DNA of 7,424 nucleotides from JAFGIN01 sp050301235 (GTDB taxonomy: Bacteria; Fibrobacterota; Chitinivibrionia; Chitinivibrionales; Chitinispirillaceae): contig JBNKZD010000093.1 in assembly GCA_050301235.1 (NCBI GenBank), forward strand, positions 1-7,424, written 5' to 3'. The position numbers were made by a program, and so were the translations under genes. Within the stretch, counting starts at the first letter, position 1. Each line of letters begins with the position of its first letter. Positions 1 through 5,830 of the stretch are shown here, piece by piece. The notes below the pieces were generated by a model. It had not been told where the DNA came from. It made no database searches and saw nothing but the letters and a program-made list of their open reading frames with translations.

Positions 1-813
1 ATGCTTCGATATGCCTTCCCGATCATGATCACCGGACTGGCAGGCATGTTCAATGAGCAACTCGCCAACCTGATGATCGAATATGTACTTCCCGACAATT
101 TCTATGAATCGATGAATATGAATAGCACGGATGCTGTGGGTGTCTATAACCAGACCCTGAAACTGGGAATATTCATGATGCTGGCGATCCAGGCATTTCG
201 GTACGCTGCGGAGCCCTTCTTTTTCAGCCAGGCATCGGACAAGAATTCACCGGAGCTTTTCGCACAGGTGATGCATTATTTTATGCTTTCGGGCCTCGTC
301 TTGTTATTTGCTGTAAGTGTGAACGTAGATCTTATCGGCACGGTGTTTCTTCGTAAACCAGCCTTTAGGGTTGCTCTGTACCTTGTACCGATTTTCCTTT
401 TTGCCAAGCTTCTGAACGGAATTTATCTGAACCTCAGCATCTGGTTCAAACTCACTGATAAAACAGTGTATGGCATGTATTTCTCCATCCTGGGAGCAGT
501 GATTACCATTGTAGGTAATTTATTACTGATCCCGTATATCGGTTATGATGGCGGAGCCCTCACCATGGTACTCTGCTACCTCATTATGTGCGCGGTATGT
601 TACTACTATGGCCAAAAGTATTACCCCATTCCATATAAATTCGGAAAGATCCTCCCCTACCTGATCGCTACCTTTCTGCTGGTCTTGCTGTCGGGAAGCT
701 TCCATCTTCAAAATTTTTACCTTGAAAGTGCAATACGCGTAGGTATTACGCTGCTCATCCTGTGGGGTTTGTTTTTGCGGGAAAAAAGGCATTTGCTTCC
801 AAAAGCAGGGTAG
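1..813 (+). CDS. Polysaccharide/oligosaccharide flippase (Wzx/MATE-like), C-terminal part, 5' end outside window
   Basis: This is an inner-membrane flippase of the polysaccharide biosynthesis (Wzx/MurJ/MATE-like) group, which moves lipid-linked glycan units across the cytoplasmic membrane. The 270 visible residues contain about eight hydrophobic segments (roughly residues 5-20, 53-68, 93-113, 121-143, 157-179, 184-204, 216-232 and 243-259). Flippases of this type have 12-14 helices and about 450-500 residues, so this is the second half. The ATG at position 1 is almost certainly an internal methionine rather than the start: the protein opens directly in a helix, and residues 1-20 (LRYAFPIMITGLAGMFNE) look like the middle of the family, where the second helix bundle begins. 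Family-like marks include the RYAAEPFFF stretch (67-75) and the PYIGYDGGALT turn (178-188). The end is natural, at a TAG with a basic tail. The nucleotidyltransferase 41 bases downstream fits a surface-glycan role. The substrate cannot be told. Confidence 0.85.
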   Translation: MLRYAFPIMITGLAGMFNEQLANLMIEYVLPDNFYESMNMNSTDAVGVYNQTLKLGIFMMLAIQAFRYAAEPFFFSQASDKNSPELFAQVMHYFMLSGLVLLFAVSVNVDLIGTVFLRKPAFRVALYLVPIFLFAKLLNGIYLNLSIWFKLTDKTVYGMYFSILGAVITIVGNLLLIPYIGYDGGALTMVLCYLIMCAVCYYYGQKYYPIPYKFGKILPYLIATFLLVLLSGSFHLQNFYLESAIRVGITLLILWGLFLREKRHLLPKAG

Positions 814-820
814 ATTTCCT

Positions 821-827
821 TATTTTG
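821..827 (+). promoter_or_regulatory. Weak candidate Bacteroidota -7 element before the nucleotidyltransferase gene
   Basis: The 41-base gap after the flippase contains TATTTTG followed by CAC, one T short of the Bacteroidota -7 consensus TAnnTTTG. It lies 27 bases before the ATG. A TTTG that could act as the -33 element sits at 792-795, but the 25-base spacer is longer than the usual 19-23. The nucleotidyltransferase operon might therefore have its own promoter, or it may simply be read through from the flippase. Confidence 0.3.
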
Positions 828-854
828 CACTGATTTTTATATAGACACGATTCA

Positions 855-1859
855 ATGAACATCATAATACCAATGGCAGGCCGCGGAACACGTCTCCGGC
901 CGCACACCCTAACAGTTCCAAAGCCATTGATCCCTATCGCAGGAAAGCCGATCGTACAACGTCTGGTGGAAGATATAGCCAAAGTATATGACGGGGAAAT
1001 CAGCCAGATTGGATTTATTATCGACAGGGATTTTGGCGCTCAGATTGAGGCAGACCTGAAGCAAATCGCAGCAGCCGTAGGATCGGAGGGTGTGATCTTT
1101 TATCAGGATGAAAAACTGGGTACCGCCCATGCCATTCTTTGTGCCGCAGAACTGCTGGAAGGAAATGTCACGGTCGCGTATGCTGATACCTTATTCAAGG
1201 CAGATTTCAAGCTGGACGCATCCAGGGATGCCATAATCTGGGTTCAGCAGGTGGATGATCCCTCTGCATTCGGTGTAGTCACGGTAAATGATGCCGGGGT
1301 AATCAGCGAATTTGTAGAAAAGCCGAAAAATTTTATCAGTGACCTCGCTATAATAGGTATCTATTACTTCCGGGATGGCGCCAACCTCAAAGCTGAATTA
1401 CAGTATCTCATCGATGAAGACATTCGGAAGGGAATGGAATATCAACTTACCGATGCACTTGAGAACATGAAAAAGAAAGGCCTGGAATTTGTTCCCGGCC
1501 AGGTATCAGAATGGCTTGATTGCGGCAATAAGGATGCCACCGTGTATACCAATAAACGTTATCTGGAATACCTCAGCGGTAAAAAATTGATACATGATTC
1601 GGTACAGCTTAAAAACTCCGTGATTGTACCTCCTGTATTTTTAGATAAAGATGTTACGATTGAAAATTGTGTGATTGGGCCCCATGTTTCAGTGGGAAAG
1701 GGCTCTGTCATTAAAAACTCAATCATACAAAATACGATTATCCAGTCTCACAGTGAGTTAAATAATATTCACCTTAAAAACTCGATGATTGGAAATTACG
1801 TTACTTTTGAAGGTAAAGTCTTCGATGTAAGCCTGGGTGATTACAATAATATTCAGTGA
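855..1859 (+). CDS. Sugar-phosphate nucleotidyltransferase (RmlA/GlmU-like) with left-handed beta-helix tail
   Basis: This cytoplasmic enzyme is predicted to join a sugar 1-phosphate and an NTP into an NDP-sugar plus pyrophosphate. The N-terminal Rossmann-like domain (residues 1-240) has the nucleotide-binding loop GRGTRLRP (9-16) followed by conserved K23, a GTAHA motif (89-93), the likely metal-binding D111 in YADT, FGV (139-141), EKP (155-157) and EWLDCGN (219-225). Residues 245-325 form short hexapeptide-type turns of a left-handed beta-helix, with (I/L)-x-N-(S/C)-x-I units at 252, 269 and 286. The tail is too short for a full GlmU acetyltransferase domain and shows none of its signature, so acetyltransferase activity is not supported. 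The ATG start gives the standard N-terminus with no leader. The gene lies between a flippase and an envelope operon and its stop overlaps the next start. The sugar and nucleotide specificity cannot be read from the sequence; a dTTP-glucose or UTP-linked role are both possible. Confidence 0.87.
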   Translation: MNIIIPMAGRGTRLRPHTLTVPKPLIPIAGKPIVQRLVEDIAKVYDGEISQIGFIIDRDFGAQIEADLKQIAAAVGSEGVIFYQDEKLGTAHAILCAAELLEGNVTVAYADTLFKADFKLDASRDAIIWVQQVDDPSAFGVVTVNDAGVISEFVEKPKNFISDLAIIGIYYFRDGANLKAELQYLIDEDIRKGMEYQLTDALENMKKKGLEFVPGQVSEWLDCGNKDATVYTNKRYLEYLSGKKLIHDSVQLKNSVIVPPVFLDKDVTIENCVIGPHVSVGKGSVIKNSIIQNTIIQSHSELNNIHLKNSMIGNYVTFEGKVFDVSLGDYNNIQ

Positions 1860-3589
1860 AATTGAGCTTGATGGGCGTTAAATCCTTATTTGTTGTACTA
1901 TTGTCATGCTTTTTAGGTTTGGCTGTAGGGGATGCCTGTGCTCAGAATAAAAAACCTGCCGAGGTTGACGCGAAAACACGACTGGAAGCTGAATTCTATT
2001 TTACCGAGGGAGAGAAATTTTTCATACTGGAAGATTTTGCGAAAGCACTGGTACTCTTCAAAAAATCGGCAGAAAGCGATCCCAATAACGCTACTGCCCA
2101 CTTCAAAATGGCCCAGGTCTATCGCCTGATGGGCGATCAGGTAAAGGCGCTACAGGAGATTTCTACGGCGATCGGGATCAACCCCGGGAATAAGTATTTT
2201 CATGCCCTCCAGGCGGAGATTTACACCGATATCAACGAATTCGACCGTGCAGCAGAGGTTTATGAGAATATGCTTGCGAACATGGACGGAACCGATGAAT
2301 ACCTTTTTGAGCTCGCGGCCATTTACCTGTATCAGCAAAAATATGATAAAGCCATCAGCGCCTATGATCGGATTGAACAATATTATGGTTCAAGTGAGGA
2401 AATAGGCACGCAGCGCCAGATGATATACCTTCAGCAGAACCAGCTGGACAAAGCCATTGTCGAGGGCGAAAAACTTATCGAAAATTTTACTGAAACCGAT
2501 AAGTATGCCGTGCGCCAGGTGGAATTGCTTCTTAACAATGGCATGGAGGATGAAGCTCAGGAAGAAATCATGGGGTTGATTGAAAAATTTCCACAGTCAG
2601 CCCGACTGCGGCTGATTCTTTCTGATATGCAGCGGAAAAGCGGAAATGTCGCCCTTGCAGAAGAGAATCTTAAAGAGGCATTTCGCAATCCTAAAATGGA
2701 TATTGAAACCAAAGTGCAGCAACTCGCAGAGTACCGGACATTGCTTTCAGAAGATGAGTTGCGCGACAGAGCCCTTCCCCTCGCGGAAATTCTCACCGAG
2801 GTTCACCCGGAGTCTGCTATTGCATATGCCGTAAAAGGCGACCTTTACCAGGCACTTGGGGACAGGCCTGATTCTAAAAATGCCTACCTCAAATCACTTG
2901 AATATGATCAGTCAAATCTTTCGGTATGGCAGAATGTTCTGCAGATGCTGATTGAAAACAACAGAATGGACAGTGTTCTCCTGTTATCGGAAGAAGCCCT
3001 CGAAGTCTTCCCCAATCAGGGGATGATCTACTATTTCAACGGAGCAGCGAATCTTCAGAAGCAGAATTATGACGAAGCCGTTTATTCACTTGAACAGGGT
3101 AAAAGACTGTCATCTTCAAATTTAGGTCTGGTAAGCGTTTTTAACAGCATGCTGGGTGATGCATATAACGGCACCGGTGACTTTGAAAAATCAGATCGGG
3201 CCTACGATGCTGCACTTGATTTTGATCCGGACAATCTTGCTGTATTGAACAATTACAGCTACTTTCTCGCCCTACGAAAGGAAAAACTGGATAAAGCTGC
3301 CGATATGGCCAAGCGGGCTGTAGACGGTGATCCCTCCAATGTTACGTTTCTTGATACCTATGCCTGGGTGCTTTTTACACAGGAAAAATATAAGGATGCC
3401 TCGAAGGTAATACAAAAAGCAATTGACCTCGGAAATGTTTCTGCCATCCACTATGAACATTATGGCGATATTTTATATAAATTGGGGGATGTTAACGCCG
3501 CTGTTGAGCAATGGAAAAAAGCGCGGGAACTCAATCCGAAGGCACCTTTAATTGATAAAAAAATTGCTGAAAAGACTTTGTATGAATAG
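1856..3589 (+). CDS. Exported tetratricopeptide-repeat (TPR) protein
   Basis: This is a TPR scaffold protein of up to 577 residues, predicted to act in the periplasm or at the outer membrane. The N-terminus is a signal sequence: K9, a hydrophobic core at 11-25, then an ACA cleavage site (27-29) before QNKK. A less likely lipoprotein reading would use LLSC (15-18), but the hydrophobic stretch continues past that cysteine. Helical TPR units are recognisable at about 43-76, 78-111, 113-146, 147-180, 320-353, 354-387, 388-420, 427-460, 497-530 and 531-564, with more diverged helices at 183-310. There is no enzymatic domain. The start is uncertain. GTG at 1856 overlaps the upstream stop (GTGA), while ATG at 1871 gives a 572-residue protein with an equally good signal peptide and an 11-base gap. 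The gene lies inside a tight run with lipoprotein and EnvC genes, suggesting an envelope-assembly role. The exact function is unknown. Confidence 0.88.
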   Translation: MKLSLMGVKSLFVVLLSCFLGLAVGDACAQNKKPAEVDAKTRLEAEFYFTEGEKFFILEDFAKALVLFKKSAESDPNNATAHFKMAQVYRLMGDQVKALQEISTAIGINPGNKYFHALQAEIYTDINEFDRAAEVYENMLANMDGTDEYLFELAAIYLYQQKYDKAISAYDRIEQYYGSSEEIGTQRQMIYLQQNQLDKAIVEGEKLIENFTETDKYAVRQVELLLNNGMEDEAQEEIMGLIEKFPQSARLRLILSDMQRKSGNVALAEENLKEAFRNPKMDIETKVQQLAEYRTLLSEDELRDRALPLAEILTEVHPESAIAYAVKGDLYQALGDRPDSKNAYLKSLEYDQSNLSVWQNVLQMLIENNRMDSVLLLSEEALEVFPNQGMIYYFNGAANLQKQNYDEAVYSLEQGKRLSSSNLGLVSVFNSMLGDAYNGTGDFEKSDRAYDAALDFDPDNLAVLNNYSYFLALRKEKLDKAADMAKRAVDGDPSNVTFLDTYAWVLFTQEKYKDASKVIQKAIDLGNVSAIHYEHYGDILYKLGDVNAAVEQWKKARELNPKAPLIDKKIAEKTLYE

Positions 3590-4340
3590 CCGCTTTACCT
3601 CGATCATCATAATATTAATGTTTGTTGGGATCATCGGCTGCAGCAAAAAGACATCAGGTATAAGCTGGAATTTTTTGGATAAAAACAAGCTTGATGTCCA
3701 GGAAGCCAATTTCGAATACTTTTCAGGGAAAGCAAAAATCAACTACAAGGATGATGAACTGGACATTAAGGCCAGGGCGAATGTAAGGATCCGAAAGGAC
3801 AGTGTTATCTGGATTTCCTTTTCCTCCGTTGGCATACAGGGTGCCCGTTGCCTGATTAATGAGGATTCCATCACGATCATGAACCTGGTTAAAAAGGAAT
3901 ACTATGTGTTTAATTACGATTCACTTAGTAAACAATTTAATTTTGAAGTGAATTATAACGCCATCCAGGCAGCAACGTTCGGAAACCTTATCAAATCAAG
4001 GGATAAAACAGATGTTGTCGAGAAGGAAGAAGGTCTTTATATCCTTAAACAGAATTCAGGCAATGTTTCGATTGACAATTTCGTTAATCCAAAAACGATG
4101 AAGATTGAACGTGTTGAGATGACCGAGGACTCCACCAAAAACACCGCGGTCATCCGGTATTATGATTTTCAAATGGTGGATCAATCTGCCTTTCCTTATT
4201 CAGCGATTCTATCCATTTTTTATAAGAAAGGCGTAAAAATGCTGAATACCGTTATTGAAATGGAGTATAGCAAAGCAGAATTGGGTGATAAAGAGCTGAA
4301 ATTTCCATTTAATATTCCTAAAAAATATGAGCGGAAATAG
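3582..4340 (+). CDS. DUF4292-type lipoprotein, LolB-like
   Basis: This is a predicted 252-residue lipoprotein that I recognise as the Bacteroidota DUF4292 family. The chosen ATG at 3582 gives a compact lipoprotein signal: R4, a hydrophobic core at 8-18 and the lipobox IIGC with the lipidated C20. An upstream TTG at 3552 would add ten residues ahead of the signal and overlap the TPR gene by 38 bases, so the ATG is preferred; it overlaps the TPR stop by eight bases. The residues after C20 (SKKTSG) contain no acidic surface-export signal, so the protein probably faces the periplasm. The body is beta-rich: FSGKAKINY (47-55), a run of basic and charged strands (60-75), WISFSSVGIQGAR (77-89), then a 'lipid-handling' style strand pattern to residue 230. 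The GKAKI...SVGIQGAR layout resembles LolA/LolB lipoprotein-carrier folds. That similarity is an inference from pattern, not an alignment. The EnvC gene follows with a 14-base overlap. Confidence 0.85.
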   Translation: MNSRFTSIIIILMFVGIIGCSKKTSGISWNFLDKNKLDVQEANFEYFSGKAKINYKDDELDIKARANVRIRKDSVIWISFSSVGIQGARCLINEDSITIMNLVKKEYYVFNYDSLSKQFNFEVNYNAIQAATFGNLIKSRDKTDVVEKEEGLYILKQNSGNVSIDNFVNPKTMKIERVEMTEDSTKNTAVIRYYDFQMVDQSAFPYSAILSIFYKKGVKMLNTVIEMEYSKAELGDKELKFPFNIPKKYERK

Positions 4341-5520
4341 ACGTCGACGAGGCGTATTTTTACTATTGTTTCTCCTTATTGTTTCCTGTGGTTATGGTCA
4401 GAAGACCAAGGAACAACTCCAGCGTGAAAAACAGGAAAACCTGCGTAAAATCCAGGAGAGTGAACGCATTTTGCAGGAAACAACAGGCCAGAAACAAAAT
4501 ACCATTGGTGAATTAAATGCCTTAAACCAGCGCATACGCGTACAGGAAGACCTGATCAATTCTATCAGGAACGAAGTACTCCTCCTCAATGAGGAAATTG
4601 AAGAAAATAATGCAATCATCGCGGCTTTGGAAGAGGATATCTCAAACCTGAAGGATGAATACGGGGCGATGATCTACGCAACTTATAAAGCCAACAAGGG
4701 GTTCAATAAATTAACCTTCTTGTTTTCTGCAGAATCATTCAATCAATTTCTGATGCGTCTCCGATATATGGAACAATATGCTGAGGTGCGGGAACAGCAG
4801 GCCCGGCAGATTAAAAGGGTACAGGAAACACTTTCAGACCAGGTCACTATTATTGAAAGTAAAATGTCTGAGCAAAATATCCTTCTTGCAGACCAGATAA
4901 GCCGGAATAAGGAACTCGCCTCCCTTAAACAGGAACAAAACAAAATTGTATCATCCCTGCAGCGCAGAGAAAAGGAAATTAAAAAGGACCTCGAGAATAC
5001 GCGGAATGCGGTAGCAAAACTGGACCGCATGATCAACGATATTATCAAGGCCGAAATTGAAAAGGCACGACTGGCTGAAAAAAATACCAATGAAGCAGCC
5101 ACGCGCCTGGCAACGGATTTCGCCCAGAATAAATCAAAATTGCCCTGGCCGGTATCCGGTTTCGTGACACAGAAATTCGGGAAGCAGGCGCATCCCGTTT
5201 TCAAAAATGTGACACAGGATAACCACTGGATCACCATTCAGACCAAAAAAGAAGAAAAGGTTAAATCTGTTTTTAACGGTCAGATCACGACTGTAGCCTT
5301 TGTGCCGCTGATAGGCAACACGGTGATCGTAAGCCATGGTGAATATTACAGTGTCTATGCCGGCTTAAGAGATGTTTTCGTTCGGTCCGGGCAGCAAGTG
5401 ACAACGAGCCAGGAAATTGGAAATATCCTTACCAATAAGGACGGAGTTTCTGAATTAAAATTCGAAATTCGGAAGAATATCGCCCCGTTGGATCCGCAAC
5501 AATGGCTTAAACGGAATTAA
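4327..5520 (+). CDS. EnvC-like murein hydrolase activator: coiled coil plus degenerate LytM/M23 domain
   Basis: This is a periplasmic regulator of peptidoglycan amidases, as known for EnvC, rather than an active peptidase. The 397-residue protein has an N-terminal export signal (RRRR at 5-8, hydrophobic core 10-19). The signal could end at a lipobox (IVSC, C21) or by signal peptidase I near GYGQ (22-25). Long coiled coils span about 26-115 and 150-265, separated by a short helical hinge with YATYKANKGFNKLTFLFSA (118-136). The LytM domain covers 272-397. Its zinc-site positions are lost: the HxGID motif is replaced by N299-H-W-I-T303, the catalytic His of the YxHL motif by G346 (YAGL), and the HLH motif by E376-L-K378 before FEI. 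The fold marks remain, for example HP (289-290), VSHGEYYSVY (335-344) and the DPQQWL end. Its start overlaps the lipoprotein gene by 14 bases, which implies coupled translation. No FtsEX or amidase gene is present here. Confidence 0.9.
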   Translation: MSGNRRRRGVFLLLFLLIVSCGYGQKTKEQLQREKQENLRKIQESERILQETTGQKQNTIGELNALNQRIRVQEDLINSIRNEVLLLNEEIEENNAIIAALEEDISNLKDEYGAMIYATYKANKGFNKLTFLFSAESFNQFLMRLRYMEQYAEVREQQARQIKRVQETLSDQVTIIESKMSEQNILLADQISRNKELASLKQEQNKIVSSLQRREKEIKKDLENTRNAVAKLDRMINDIIKAEIEKARLAEKNTNEAATRLATDFAQNKSKLPWPVSGFVTQKFGKQAHPVFKNVTQDNHWITIQTKKEEKVKSVFNGQITTVAFVPLIGNTVIVSHGEYYSVYAGLRDVFVRSGQQVTTSQEIGNILTNKDGVSELKFEIRKNIAPLDPQQWLKRN

Positions 5521-5591
5521 AACCATACATGCGATGTTTTTGTGGTAGATTTATCGGGCAAGTCCTCTTTTTACGTTGCAATTTAAATAAC

Positions 5592-5599
5592 TATCTTTA
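5592..5599 (+). promoter_or_regulatory. Candidate promoter -7 element for tatA-gatA
   Basis: The 101-base gap between the EnvC-like gene and tatA contains TATCTTTA followed by CC, one mismatch from the Bacteroidota -7 consensus TAnnTTTG. It would place transcription start near 5604-5607 and leave a short A-rich leader of about 15-18 bases, typical for this phylum. No clean TTTG -33 element sits at the expected distance; only a T-run at 5568-5572 does. The rest of the gap shows no hairpin terminator or RNA gene that I can recognise. Confidence 0.45.
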
Positions 5600-5621
5600 C
5601 CAAAATTAGAAACTTATAATC

Positions 5622-5828
5622 ATGAACAGTATGTACGCATTTCTTGGGGGTTTGGGTGGACAGGAAGTCCTGTTGATCCTGTTGGTGATATTAATATTTT
5701 TCGGAGCTAAAAAAATCCCTGAACTCGCAAGGGGACTGGGAAAAGGAATCCGGGAATTTAAGGATGCCACAAAAGAAATCAAGAATGATATTGAGGAGTC
5801 GGCAAGAATAGAAGACGATAAAAAATAA
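5622..5828 (+). CDS. tatA: Sec-independent (twin-arginine) translocase subunit TatA/TatE
   Basis: This small inner-membrane protein is predicted to form the pore-like oligomer of the Tat pathway, which exports folded proteins with a twin-arginine signal, together with TatC (not in this window). The 68 residues have the classic TatA order: a short N-terminus with a polar residue at E15 at the start of the membrane helix, a single helix (about 15-27), the FGAKKIPEL hinge (27-35), then an amphipathic helix with GLGKGIREFKDA (38-49, including the conserved F46), and a short charged tail rich in E, D and K. The length and the short tail fit TatA/E rather than TatB. Starting at M1 or at M4 (ATG at 5631) are both possible; M1 is chosen because an A-rich leader and a candidate promoter lie directly ahead. 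The gatA start lies two bases after the stop, so the two genes are probably co-transcribed. Confidence 0.94.
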   Translation: MNSMYAFLGGLGGQEVLLILLVILIFFGAKKIPELARGLGKGIREFKDATKEIKNDIEESARIEDDKK

Positions 5829-5830
5829 TC

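Noticed and set aside
794..807. Hairpin TGCTT-CCAA-AAGCA at the end of the flippase gene
   Set aside because: The stem is only five base pairs, partly inside the coding sequence, and is not followed directly by a T-run, so an intrinsic terminator is not supported.
523..1130. Three minus-strand frames opposite the flippase end and the nucleotidyltransferase start
   Set aside because: They have no family resemblance and lie opposite well-supported genes; their starts and lengths fit chance.
3552..3581. TTG start that would lengthen the DUF4292-type protein by ten residues
   Set aside because: It would place a charged stretch ahead of a good lipoprotein signal and overlap the TPR gene by 38 bases; the ATG at 3582 is better.
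4743..5237. Minus-strand open frame of 164 residues opposite the EnvC-like gene
   Set aside because: It is an antisense shadow of the coiled-coil coding region: rich in S, R, C and F in the way complement frames of K/E/Q-rich genes are, with no recognisable domain.
5615..5620. TATAAT just before the tatA start
   Set aside because: It lies one base ahead of the ATG, too close for a -10 element serving this start, and E. coli-type boxes are not the usual Bacteroidota signal. The TATCTTTA upstream is a better candidate.
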